In this document: positions 26,496 to 35,024 of the stretch, in pieces
Numbering within the stretch: position 1 is the stretch's first letter
How the letters are laid out: each line of letters begins with the position of its first letter
Assembly (NCBI RefSeq): GCF_900184685.1
Contig: NZ_FXXL01000005.1
Location: 248,001 to 312,000 of the forward strand
Reading direction: 5' to 3'
Origin: Butyricimonas sp. Marseille-P3923
GTDB lineage: Bacteria > Bacteroidota > Bacteroidia > Bacteroidales > Marinifilaceae
Length of the DNA stretch: 64,000 bases
The notes under the pieces: model-generated
The model's input: only the letters and a program-made list of their open reading frames with translations
What the model was told of the DNA's origin: nothing
Databases searched by the model: none
Position numbers and translations under genes: made by a program

Positions 26496-26525
26496 ACGGG
26501 GAAGTTTCGTTCTGAACTTCCCCGT
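26496..26525 (+). terminator. NigD-like gene terminator
   Basis: ACGGGGAAGTT – TCGTTCTG – AACTTCCCCGT followed by ACTTTTTTT. Confidence 0.93.
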
Positions 26526-26574
26526 ACTTTTTTTACGACGAAAATATCTTTTTTCAAAATTTTCTCTCCCAATA

Positions 26575-26605
26575 TTTGGACTTTCAATAAAACTCTCTAT
26601 CTTTG
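26575..26605 (+). promoter_or_regulatory. tRNA operon promoter
   Basis: TTTG at 26575-26578, 19-base spacer, TATCTTTG at 26598-26605: an almost ideal Bacteroidota housekeeping promoter 36 bases before tRNA-Tyr. Confidence 0.85.
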
Positions 26606-26640
26606 TACCCGCTTAACAAAAGCAACCGTTCTTTGAAAAA

Positions 26641-26722
26641 GGGGAGATACCAAAGTGGCCAACTGGGGCTGACTGTAACTCAGCTGACATCGTCTTCGTA
26701 GGTTCGAATCCTGCTCTCCCCA
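26641..26722 (+). tRNA. tRNA-Tyr (GTA)
   Basis: Acceptor GGGGAGA (26641-26647) pairs with TCTCCCC (26715-26721), discriminator A. Anticodon loop CTGTAAC gives GTA. A variable arm (class II, about 82 nt) and GGTTCGAATCC T arm are present. CCA is not encoded. Confidence 0.95.
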
Positions 26723-26727
26723 CATTC

Positions 26728-26800
26728 GCGGAAATAGCTCAGTCGATAGAGCACTAGCCTTCCAAGCTGGGGGTCGCGGGTTTGAGTCCCGTTTTCCGCT
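26728..26800 (+). tRNA. tRNA-Gly (TCC)
   Basis: Acceptor GCGGAAA pairs with TTTCCGC (26793-26799), discriminator T as usual for Gly. D arm TAGCTCAGTCGATAGAGCA, anticodon loop CTTCCAA giving TCC, T arm CGGGTTTGAGTCCCG. Five bases after tRNA-Tyr, same transcript. Confidence 0.95.
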
Positions 26801-26810
26801 CTCAATATAA

Positions 26811-26836
26811 AGCACTTACGAAGGTAAGTGCTTTTT
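26811..26836 (+). terminator. tRNA operon terminator
   Basis: AGCACTTAC – GAAG – GTAAGTGCT followed by TTTT. Confidence 0.93.
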
Positions 26837-26920
26837 GCTTTTAAACGGTTTTCATGAGACTTGGATAGTTTTTGTCAACCAAAACGTCAACCACGCTTCA
26901 CTTTTTTGAGAAAAATAAGA

Positions 26921-27655
26921 TCAATTCCCTTTCATCTTCTCGATTAAACGTGTGACAGCTGCCACCAATTGATCGTCGTCTTGATAAATCGTCACCACCA
27001 ATCTTCCCCCCTCCTCGATACTCCGAAATCCGATATCCCTATACCACGATAGCTTATCTGCCATCGCCTCCCCGTAATCCGATTCATCATTGATACCGAA
27101 ATGCTCCCACCGAAATATCGTTCCCGTGATTTTATTACGTACCGTGAAATCGGGAAACTTTTTCTGTTTTCCGACAGCCAAAGGCGCCTCATAATACACG
27201 TCAAAAAAATCCACAGCCAACAATTGATTCAGTATATACAATTCCTGCGTCGAACGCACGAGTACTCCATTAGCCGCTTCATACTTTTTAGCACTCTTGA
27301 AAAATGTTCCCGCCCCGGGATGCGAATCCGCCACATTCCGATCTTCACAAGTGGTTTCCTTTTTAATCACTCTGGCTTTAGGAAAAAAACGCCACTGGTA
27401 ATGATGATAAATAGTGGTATCCACCGTGCAATTTCTAATCAATTGCTTCAAAATACCCTGATCGTGCATTTTTCTCATAAAACGACTAAAATCCATCGGA
27501 GTCGGAAAATGTTTAGCGAAATCCTCTTTATCTTTTATATAGTCATATATATCATTCAATCGAGCGATTTCCGATGCGGCAGACTCGTTTAACAATTTAT
27601 CAATATATGTATTGATTTTCTTCAACAACACGTACTCTTGAGGCAATGATTCCAT
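26921..27655 (-). CDS. Orphan PD-(D/E)XK nuclease-like protein
   Basis: 244 residues, no signal peptide. An N-terminal charged helical region (about 1-110) is followed by NGVLVRSTQELYILNQLLA and then YYEAPLAVGKQKKFPDFTVR…FRWEHFGINDESDYGEAMADKL. The E-xn-PDF-xn-WEHFG pattern (about 160-200) is the restriction-endonuclease-like active-site arrangement seen at the C-termini of some SF1 helicases and in stand-alone nucleases. The invariant lysine of the E-x-K motif appears replaced by His in EHFG, a known variation. It sits just downstream of a tRNA operon, on the opposite strand, alone and unlike its core neighbours, so lateral acquisition is likely. Biological role unknown; defence or DNA processing is inference. 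Confidence 0.6.
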   Translation of the reverse strand: MESLPQEYVLLKKINTYIDKLLNESAASEIARLNDIYDYIKDKEDFAKHFPTPMDFSRFMRKMHDQGILKQLIRNCTVDTTIYHHYQWRFFPKARVIKKETTCEDRNVADSHPGAGTFFKSAKKYEAANGVLVRSTQELYILNQLLAVDFFDVYYEAPLAVGKQKKFPDFTVRNKITGTIFRWEHFGINDESDYGEAMADKLSWYRDIGFRSIEEGGRLVVTIYQDDDQLVAAVTRLIEKMKGN

Positions 27656-27850
27656 AGTAAATTTGATTTTTTCAACTGTAAATATAGAAAATAAAAGCGA
27701 ATAATATCATAGCCGGGGCATCACACGAGCGGATTGCGGAAAAATACATCCGTTCACCCCTCCTTAATCGTTCACAGGGTTTACCTCCCTCGACAAGGAA
27801 AGAACAAACTAAAATAACTGGTAATTAACGAGGAAGTGTTTATTGATTAG

Positions 27851-27874
27851 GGAGGTGTGTTAAAACACACCTCC
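27851..27874. other. Hairpin GGAGGTGTGTT/AACACACCTCC
   Basis: Perfect 11-bp stem with tiny loop at the 3' side of the M16 gene. The T run follows on the plus strand only, so for the minus-strand operon it may act as an mRNA 3' stabiliser rather than a classic terminator. The rest of 27656-27850 shows no feature. Confidence 0.55.
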
Positions 27875-27893
27875 ATTTTTGCCTTCGTGACAG

Positions 27894-30674
27894 CTATCGT
27901 GATTTCACCACGATATCAACGCATTGCGCATCAGCAAAAAACTTACGGGCAAAAGCCAACACGTCTTTCGCCTTAATCTTATCAATCACTTTCTCGAAAA
28001 ACTCGGGAGCATCCAAACTTTTTCCCGTGCGTTGATAAAACTGGATATTTTCCGTCCAGAAAGGAATACTTCCAAAATCCGGAGCTGCATCCCGTTCTTT
28101 TTTCAATAACAGGATAAAATCCTCCACGTCTTCATCGGACATTCCCTCTTTCAAGAACTGCTCAATCTGCTCGTGCACGATAGCCCGCATACGGGGTCCT
28201 TTCTCCAAGGAACTCTCGAATTGCACGTTAAATAACTGCGAGGATTCGGGATAATCGGTAACATCCGTCCGCACGTGTACCCCGTACGAACCGCCCTCCG
28301 CTTCCCGAATACGCTGTTGAAACAAGTATTCGAAATGCTTCTGAAGAATCATCATGCAAAATTTATCCGTCGGTTTCGTCTTCAACGTGTTCGTGAAAGC
28401 CATATCCACCATGTACTTTTGCTCGGGAATATCCACGGCAATATCTTTCGCCATGCTCTCTTTTTTATAGTACTCGTACTTAACGGGCTTCTCCTTGCGG
28501 TAAGTAGAAGAAAGCGAAGCGATATATCGAGTAACAAGCTCCCGGGCAACCTCCCGTTCCAAATCACCCACGATATAGAAAGAAAAGTCCGAGGCATTCC
28601 GGTAACGCTCCTTGAAAATACGAACCATCTTCTCGTAATCCATCGCCTCGTAATACCGTACATCCCTCACCCAAAGCCGGGGCGACTTCACCATCCGCAA
28701 CTCACGCAACACGTCATTGATAGTGTCGTCCGTCGTCTTACGAGAGTGAGCCAATGTCAACTTATTCACGTGCACATATTTGTCAAAAGCAGCTTTATCG
28801 AAACGAGGTTTTTCCACCACCAAATGCAAAAATTGGAAAGCGAAATCCGCGTCACGTGTCGTACTCGTGCAATTAATACTTTCGGATTTCTCCTCCAAGG
28901 AAATATCCATGTTGATGGAATGCTCCTGCACGAGCGCATTCAACTCTCGAGTCCCGTACTTATACAGACCGCTCTTCAAGAATAAAGCCACCATAGCGTC
29001 GGCTGACGGCAAATCCTCTGCTGGAAGCAAAGAACGTCCTCCTCGGCTACCTATCAAAACATTAAACATACCCTTGTTGTAATCGGTGTACTTGTAATAG
29101 ACCTTCGCCCCGTTACTCAACGTCCACTCTTCCGCCTCTATCGGCTTCAACGCTTTCTCCTTGACAATTTTACCCGCCGGAATCTCGAAATCGACCAAAA
29201 CACCGTTGCCCGCCAACTTCTCCTGTCCCTCCCCGGCTTCAAATGTCCACTCGCGAGCCTCCTGCATCACGGTTGAAATCTGTTCTTCCGCGGGGAAAGG
29301 ATAATCCGCACTATTTCCTTGCATGATATAAATCCAATTCCGGTCGTCGTCAAACCAGCGAGCAATCCACTTCCGGAAATCCTCGGCGGTCAGACTGTTA
29401 AGAATCGCTGCCGTCGTATCTATATTCTGCTCGAACTCGCTAATCGGGTACCCCAACAAGAAATTATTCTGGTACATTTGCAAGTACATACTATTCGGGA
29501 ATCGCTCTTTTTGCAACTTAAACTGCTCCAACCGCTTGAGATAACCAGACGCCATGCCGTGCAACTTTTCATCGGTTATCACCGTCTGATGAACCCGCAC
29601 CATCTGTTCCATCAACTGTTCCAACGCCTCGATTTCCTGCCCGGGCAAAGACGACACCACGACATTCAATCCCTCGTAACCCCGAACGATATCGAAGATA
29701 CCGATACTCGCATTAAGAAACGCCACATCGGAATTTTCCATACACTCCGCCAAATGGTCGCACATCATCTTGTTGTAAAACTCCCGCATCAAATCTTCCC
29801 GCAACATATCCCGTAACGAACGCACCGGATTCTTCCGGAAACGCTTCATAAGCACCATCCCGTTCGTCGGCACATCCTTGTCTATCAACTTATAATATTG
29901 AGGTTGCGGACTATCCGGAATATCGTACACGAGGCGAGGTTTCGGGTTCTCCCGCCGGGGAATGGGAGCGAACAAACGTTTCACCTCCGCTTCCACCGCA
30001 TCCACGTCTATATCCCCGAGAATAATCACGGCTTGTTGGTCCGGACGATAGAAATCCTTGTAATAATCCCTCACTTGTTCCGCCGTGAAACTCTGCAACA
30101 CTTCCACGGAACCAATCACGTCATGCGTGGCGTACTTGCTCCCGTTATAGATGAAAAAGTTCGCCTGCTTCTGCAATCGAGCGGACAAATCCATTCCCGC
30201 ACGCCGTTCCTCTTGTATCACTTGCCTCTCGATTTCCATCTCCTCGGGATACAATTTAAGAAAACCGGACCAATCCCTCAATACCAAAACACAAGAATCA
30301 ACCAACAACTTCGAAGCGGTAGGAACATTATTCACGTTATACACCGTTTCGTCGTGTCCCGTGTAGGCATTAAAATTACTTATCTTGTGCCGTTTCAAAA
30401 AAGCCGGAACCCCATCCGGGAAATTATCCGTGGCATGGAAGGCCATGTGCTCGAGCACATGAGCTAAACCATTCTGCTGCTCCTCCTCCATCAACGCACC
30501 CACGTTCTGCACGAGATAAAAATCGGCACGTCCCGGCAAACTTGTCGTGCGGCGAATGTAATACGTCAGCCCGTTTTCCAATCGCCCCTGCCGGAAATTC
30601 ACCGATTCCTCTTGCGCTAAAATCGATTGCCCGAAGGATAAAAAAACAAAAAACAATAGTAACAAGTTTCTCAT
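27894..30674 (-). CDS. M16 family zinc metallopeptidase (pitrilysin/insulinase type)
   Basis: 926 residues with signal peptide 1-20 (…FGQSILA), so it acts in the periplasm or outside. The inverted zinc motif HVLEH (His72, Glu75, His76) is present, with the distal zinc glutamate expected in MEIERQVIQEERR near 150. Repeated M16 halves follow, including the inactive C-terminal homologous domains and the R/Y substrate-binding element (…REAEGGSYGVHVRT, near 815). Enzymes of this clan degrade oligopeptides in a closed chamber. It overlaps the upstream thioredoxin gene by 4 bases (ATGA) and is the last gene of the sigma–FecR–SusCD operon, suggesting that the imported substrate is peptide. Confidence 0.92.
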   Translation of the reverse strand: MRNLLLLFFVFLSFGQSILAQEESVNFRQGRLENGLTYYIRRTTSLPGRADFYLVQNVGALMEEEQQNGLAHVLEHMAFHATDNFPDGVPAFLKRHKISNFNAYTGHDETVYNVNNVPTASKLLVDSCVLVLRDWSGFLKLYPEEMEIERQVIQEERRAGMDLSARLQKQANFFIYNGSKYATHDVIGSVEVLQSFTAEQVRDYYKDFYRPDQQAVIILGDIDVDAVEAEVKRLFAPIPRRENPKPRLVYDIPDSPQPQYYKLIDKDVPTNGMVLMKRFRKNPVRSLRDMLREDLMREFYNKMMCDHLAECMENSDVAFLNASIGIFDIVRGYEGLNVVVSSLPGQEIEALEQLMEQMVRVHQTVITDEKLHGMASGYLKRLEQFKLQKERFPNSMYLQMYQNNFLLGYPISEFEQNIDTTAAILNSLTAEDFRKWIARWFDDDRNWIYIMQGNSADYPFPAEEQISTVMQEAREWTFEAGEGQEKLAGNGVLVDFEIPAGKIVKEKALKPIEAEEWTLSNGAKVYYKYTDYNKGMFNVLIGSRGGRSLLPAEDLPSADAMVALFLKSGLYKYGTRELNALVQEHSINMDISLEEKSESINCTSTTRDADFAFQFLHLVVEKPRFDKAAFDKYVHVNKLTLAHSRKTTDDTINDVLRELRMVKSPRLWVRDVRYYEAMDYEKMVRIFKERYRNASDFSFYIVGDLEREVARELVTRYIASLSSTYRKEKPVKYEYYKKESMAKDIAVDIPEQKYMVDMAFTNTLKTKPTDKFCMMILQKHFEYLFQQRIREAEGGSYGVHVRTDVTDYPESSQLFNVQFESSLEKGPRMRAIVHEQIEQFLKEGMSDEDVEDFILLLKKERDAAPDFGSIPFWTENIQFYQRTGKSLDAPEFFEKVIDKIKAKDVLAFARKFFADAQCVDIVVKSR

Positions 30675-31948
30675 AACTCCCTCAACTTCTCTTGTATCAT
30701 GTTCTGCAACTGTTTCATCAACTCCACGTCTTCGATTCCGGAACTAACGACAAAAGCTTGATTCAAACTTTGTTTTGCTTTCTCCAGATTACCCATGGCA
30801 TTGAAACAATCTCCTAGCATATACAACAAACGAGTACGCAATTGTGCCGCCATCTCGTATTGCAAAGCCTTGTCCAACCACGCTATCACTTTCTCGTTCG
30901 CACCCTCCGGCAAATTACCCCGGTACACGGTGTACAAATCTTCAATCGGTTGGGTATAATCATTTACCGTCAAAGCCTTCTCCGCACCGGAAAAGTATTG
31001 ATTCATCTTCTCGAAAAACGTATTTATATCCTTGCGGAAAAGACTGTAATACCCGTCCGCTAACAAAGATATCGCCTCAAAAGCAGAAAGCGAACCGAAT
31101 GAAATATCGCTATATACCGGCTGCAAATCTCCTTTTACCCGCTCCAAATGTTTCTTGTAATCCTGTTTACCGTTTCTACAAAAAGAGAGGATATAATTAT
31201 TATAAACACCCAAGATGAAATCTTGAATCTTCTCTTTCCCCACAATCTCCCCGTATTTCCGGTAATTTTTCACCAGAAAATCGAAAATCTCGTCATTACC
31301 CTTGATTTCATTGTGATACATGCTGATGATATACAAATCCTCGGCGTTAATCATATTCTCCAACTTCTTGTTCTTCACGTACTCCGGGAAAAGAGCCTCG
31401 ATACGCACCATCCATTTATCCCGGTTATACCCGGTTTGGGTAGCGATAAACTCGGGAGCCCGAAACAACAACTCCTGTTGCAGGTCGGTATTTTTCTTTT
31501 CCTTCTTCGATTTCTCGTACAACTTCTCAAAAGTCAGCATATCACCCGTCACCATCTTCGCTTCATTGAGCAATGCGGCAGGGGCTTTCGCCCCCCGCAC
31601 CACGCGCAACACCTCACCTTTCACGTTCACGAATATCATCGTGGGAAAAGCCTCCACCCCGTATTTCTTCACCAGTTCAGCCTGCTCGGAAGCTTCCGCA
31701 TTCAACTTGCAACTCACGAAATGCGTGTTAAAATAGTCGCCCACTTCCGGAACGGTAAACACCTTTTGCGACATCACTTTGCAAGGTCCACACCACTCCG
31801 TGTAAAAATCAACGAAAACGTCCTTTTTCTCAGCCTTCGCTTTTTTCAAAGCCTCCTCGAAAGTTCCTTGAAAAAAAGTAATTTGAGCGGATAGACTCCC
31901 CATCATCCCCATCAACAGGAATACCAACACGTATTTAATCCTTCCCAT
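30671..31948 (-). CDS. Secreted thioredoxin-fold protein with C-terminal helical region
   Basis: 425 residues. Signal peptide 1-21 (…GMMGSLSAQ), then a thioredoxin domain (about 25-140) with FVDFYTEWCGPCKVMSQKVF (active CGPC at about 51-54) and the cis-Pro region VEAFPTMIFVN. The remaining 280 residues are helical and TPR-like at the end (LLYMLGDCFNAMGNLEKAKQ). It is expected to act as a periplasmic thiol-disulfide protein. It lies between a lipoprotein gene and the M16 peptidase gene, coupled to the latter by a 4-base overlap. A related two-domain protein occurs at 58122. Confidence 0.85.
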   Translation of the reverse strand: MGRIKYVLVFLLMGMMGSLSAQITFFQGTFEEALKKAKAEKKDVFVDFYTEWCGPCKVMSQKVFTVPEVGDYFNTHFVSCKLNAEASEQAELVKKYGVEAFPTMIFVNVKGEVLRVVRGAKAPAALLNEAKMVTGDMLTFEKLYEKSKKEKKNTDLQQELLFRAPEFIATQTGYNRDKWMVRIEALFPEYVKNKKLENMINAEDLYIISMYHNEIKGNDEIFDFLVKNYRKYGEIVGKEKIQDFILGVYNNYILSFCRNGKQDYKKHLERVKGDLQPVYSDISFGSLSAFEAISLLADGYYSLFRKDINTFFEKMNQYFSGAEKALTVNDYTQPIEDLYTVYRGNLPEGANEKVIAWLDKALQYEMAAQLRTRLLYMLGDCFNAMGNLEKAKQSLNQAFVVSSGIEDVELMKQLQNMIQEKLREL

Positions 31949-31969
31949 AATATTTCCTCTCCTTTGAAT

Positions 31970-32782
31970 CTAATCTTTTAATATAAACTTGAACACATCC
32001 TGCAAGACAGCCGAATGCCCTTCATTCTCCACCCTCAAAGATACAAAATAATTACCCGCCGGAGAATCGACCTGCATACCCACGTAAATCCGACCGCCAC
32101 CAACAACTTGCACGTGAGAGGCAAAATCCTCCGCGGCTTCCTCTCCCCGGTCACTACGAACGCTTTCCAAGTAATAGCGCATAGGCTCCGTTCCCAAAAT
32201 CTGACCTATCGTTGCCGTGGTCCACGGGGTATTTTTATCAATCTGGTTTTGCAACTGCACAATCTGTTCTTCCATCGTGAAAGGGTCAGCCTGCCCCATG
32301 GACAAACATTCATCCTCAATCTGCTTTTTCAACAGTTTCACTTCATTCCTCAACTCATGGAGTTGAGGTACCAACTCGTCTTCCCAAAACATAGCCAATT
32401 CATACGCTTGCGCCTCTAATTCCGCTACTTTATCTTCATCCGGATTTAATGCTCCCGCTTCCATAGCGGCTTCCTCCATTAATGCATCTATTTGAAGCTG
32501 CAATTCTTCCAGCTCGGCTTCCATTTCCTCCAATTCGACATTCAACGCCTCCATTTGGTCAAACAGCCCTGCCAACTCCTCGTGGGAATACAAGGCATCC
32601 AATGCCGTTTTCAACCCTTCCATCTCCGAGGCTAAATTAGAAAAACGCACGATTTCCAACGAATCTTTCGAATACCGGGCATTAGCACAATCCAAATACC
32701 CGACAGTCACGTCATTACAAGCATACAAAAAGCCACATCCCCATAACACGAATGCATATAATAATTTCTTCATCACTTTCAT
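31970..32782 (-). CDS. Coiled-coil surface lipoprotein of the SusCD operon
   Basis: 270 residues from the ATG at 32782, one base after the FAS1 gene stop, with a lipoprotein signal ending GFLYAC. Residues about 45-175 are strongly acidic heptad helices (LNVELEEMEAELEELQLQID; LHELRNEVKLLKKQIEDE), predicted coiled coil. The last 80 residues are beta-rich (GGRIYVGMQVDSPAGNYFVS). The longer frame starts inside the previous gene and lacks a signal at its front, so it is not used. No named family recognised. Position suggests an outer-membrane accessory of the SusCD transporter. Confidence 0.65.
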   Translation of the reverse strand: MKVMKKLLYAFVLWGCGFLYACNDVTVGYLDCANARYSKDSLEIVRFSNLASEMEGLKTALDALYSHEELAGLFDQMEALNVELEEMEAELEELQLQIDALMEEAAMEAGALNPDEDKVAELEAQAYELAMFWEDELVPQLHELRNEVKLLKKQIEDECLSMGQADPFTMEEQIVQLQNQIDKNTPWTTATIGQILGTEPMRYYLESVRSDRGEEAAEDFASHVQVVGGGRIYVGMQVDSPAGNYFVSLRVENEGHSAVLQDVFKFILKD

Positions 32783-32783
32783 T

Positions 32784-33413
32784 TTAATATATATCCGACA
32801 CGTTAAAATCATATCCCAGTGCTTGCACTACACCATTGTTCGTCTGAATATCCGAAGAGAATATCAACGCCCGCGACACATTCGTTTCCTCCAGCTTGAA
32901 ATTCAATCGCACGATACCCACGTCACTGGTATTCATATCCATATAAGGTTCTTGAGTAGTCCACAATATTACAGTTGTACCATCCAGCAAGCTATATTCC
33001 TTGCCTCCTGTCACCTCGCCTGTCTGGCTATCCCATGTTCCGCGAGGCACGTCTGCCACCATCACCCGTTCCGTGATAATCAACTTGCTTAAAATAGCAT
33101 AACACTCATCCCAGTACAAACTATTCACCTGCTTGTATCCCATATCCAACAAATAGGTACGAATCGAATAGTTCGTCAATCCTAAGAAAGTAATTTGCTC
33201 GTGTTCCCCTTTCCCCTCGAACAACTCTCTCAACCCTGCACGCTCAATCATCACAATTGTAGAATCCCAATCCCGGGATTGGGTATGCAGGTATTCCCAC
33301 ATGGAACAATCGTGCACCCCGTTCGACACACCCCCGTCATCGTAATTCCACTTGGTACACGAAACCAATCCTACCATCACGATGCAAATCGCAATTTTCA
33401 ATATATTATTCAT
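32784..33413 (-). CDS. Fasciclin (FAS1)-like lipoprotein
   Basis: 209 residues from the ATG at 33413 that overlaps the SusD stop codon (TAATG). A lipoprotein signal ends VGLVSC. The segment MWEYLHTQSRDWDSTIVMIE…ITFLGLTNYSIRTYLLDMGY, with ILSKLIITERVMVADVPRG, matches a FAS1 domain. FAS1-like lipoproteins frequently follow susD in Bacteroidota and are thought to be surface ligand-binding partners of SusCD. No catalytic motif. Confidence 0.75.
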   Translation of the reverse strand: MNNILKIAICIVMVGLVSCTKWNYDDGGVSNGVHDCSMWEYLHTQSRDWDSTIVMIERAGLRELFEGKGEHEQITFLGLTNYSIRTYLLDMGYKQVNSLYWDECYAILSKLIITERVMVADVPRGTWDSQTGEVTGGKEYSLLDGTTVILWTTQEPYMDMNTSDVGIVRLNFKLEETNVSRALIFSSDIQTNNGVVQALGYDFNVSDIY

Positions 33414-35014
33414 TATTCTTGCCATTGCCAATAAGTATTTTGAGTCATTAACGTATTCTTTCTAAAAGCATTGGAATGCACTTTCGTGTAAAGAGCGCCA
33501 TTCCGAACATCCTCGTCGGTCAGCGTACGATAGCCACCCAACAAATATTTCCGGAAATACCCGTTCCGGACAATATCAAAATAATATTGCCCCTCGCCGA
33601 ACAACTCCCGGCGTCTTTCCAAGAACACCTCTTCACGCAAAGCCTCTTTGCTCGTGCTACCGGCATACCCTGCCAATCCCGCACGCTCACGCACGCGGTC
33701 CAAATCACTAACAGCCTCCTCCGTCATATCCAACTGCACCCGACACTCGGCACGTAATAAAATCAAATCCGCCAATCTCCAAAACACCCAATCGCAATCG
33801 GTCAAAATTACAGGCATACCTGCAATATCTTCTTTCATTTGCCGAATCATGTAACGCCACTTCGCAATATGAGCATAAGGAGAATACAAACTATCCTCTT
33901 TCGATTCCACTTCCGACTCCGACTCTGAGTCTGACTCTGACTCAGACTCAGACTTGGCATAATACTTCAACTCTCCCAATTTATACCAAAACTCCTTTCT
34001 TCTCAAATCATTTTCCTCCGGATAGATTTGTTCTACCGTGGTCACTTTTATTCTCGTATAACTGTTCTTATTATCATTCACCATGTTAGCAATCTCACTT
34101 TTATCTTCCGTGAGATAAGGATAAGAAATCAGGAAATGCCCCGGTGCTTCTTTATGAAGCGATTCGTAATTCCGGTCATAATCCAATGCATTGTTCGAAA
34201 TAGCGTAAATAATCTCGTCACTCTTCCGGTTCTTGCCAAGCACGTTCTCTATCAACCCGTTCATACTCTCCAAATCGTAAACCCCGGCTTTTCCGTCCAA
34301 CACCACAGAAGCGTACCGCTCTGCATCCTCCCAGTATTTCCGTTCCCCGGTCAAACCACCCATCCAAGCGCAAATATTAGCCAGCAAGGTATTTACCGTC
34401 CCTAAGCTGGCACATTGTTTCGTGGTTATCGCGGCACCTGTCGCACCTACCAACTTGTCATGCGTGGGCAAAACCAACGCGGCTTTAGCTTCCTTGAGCG
34501 CTTCCTGCAAAACCTCCAAAGCGGGACTTTTACCGATAGGGTCAATGGACTCCGAGTTCGGCGTGATAGGAGCATCCCCCCAAATCTGAGCCACCCGGAA
34601 ATAAGCCAATGCCTTGGCAAAATGTATTTGCCCCAGCCAAAAATCCGCCCGTTCCTTCGACACATTTTCGAAGCGGTGTTGATTCTCAATCATCACGTTT
34701 GTCAAATAAATCACGTCATAGAAAGCCGTCCAACTCTGCGTGTTTGAAGTCCCCGTGTATTTAAGCACATCCAATTTGCGATACCCGTCCACATCAAACT
34801 GCACGTCGTCCGCGTCTATGGAAGAATAAAAATAAGGCTGCCTACCGAAACAAACATATTTCATCCGGCTTTGCACCATGTTATACAAAGCTTCCAACTC
34901 ACTCTCGCTCTTGAAATAATTCACAAAAGTAACCGAATCCTCCGGCTCGACCGTCAACCAATCATTGCAAGAGAACAAGGGAATAAACAAAAAAAGTATC
35001 AATATCTTTTTCAT
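33413..35014 (-). CDS. SusD/RagB-family nutrient-binding lipoprotein
   Basis: 533 residues, lipoprotein signal MKKILILFLFIPLFSCND (Cys16). SusD features: WLTVEPEDSVTFVNYFKSES at the front, FWLGQIHFAKALAYFRVAQIWGDAPI (about 130-155, the TPR-like core), and the C-terminal DCDWVFWRLADLILLRAECRV…FLERRRELFGEGQYYFDIVR (about 405-490). An unusual insert of alternating Ser/Glu/Asp (SESESESDSESESEV) lies at about residues 355-372, encoded by a simple repeat at 33910-33955. It forms the lid of the SusC barrel outside the cell. Ten bases after susC. Confidence 0.92.
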   Translation of the reverse strand: MKKILILFLFIPLFSCNDWLTVEPEDSVTFVNYFKSESELEALYNMVQSRMKYVCFGRQPYFYSSIDADDVQFDVDGYRKLDVLKYTGTSNTQSWTAFYDVIYLTNVMIENQHRFENVSKERADFWLGQIHFAKALAYFRVAQIWGDAPITPNSESIDPIGKSPALEVLQEALKEAKAALVLPTHDKLVGATGAAITTKQCASLGTVNTLLANICAWMGGLTGERKYWEDAERYASVVLDGKAGVYDLESMNGLIENVLGKNRKSDEIIYAISNNALDYDRNYESLHKEAPGHFLISYPYLTEDKSEIANMVNDNKNSYTRIKVTTVEQIYPEENDLRRKEFWYKLGELKYYAKSESESESDSESESEVESKEDSLYSPYAHIAKWRYMIRQMKEDIAGMPVILTDCDWVFWRLADLILLRAECRVQLDMTEEAVSDLDRVRERAGLAGYAGSTSKEALREEVFLERRRELFGEGQYYFDIVRNGYFRKYLLGGYRTLTDEDVRNGALYTKVHSNAFRKNTLMTQNTYWQWQE

Positions 35015-35024
35015 GCTCTACATT

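Noticed and set aside
26850-26915. Minus-strand peptide (…VDVLVDKNYPSLMK…) as an integrase remnant
   Set aside because: Only about 17-19 codons between stops; resemblance to an integrase end cannot be confirmed. Kept only as context for the possible integration scar.
33905-33960. Simple repeat in susD considered as a frameshift or assembly error
   Set aside because: The frame stays open on both sides and SusD motifs continue normally, so it is an in-frame insert.
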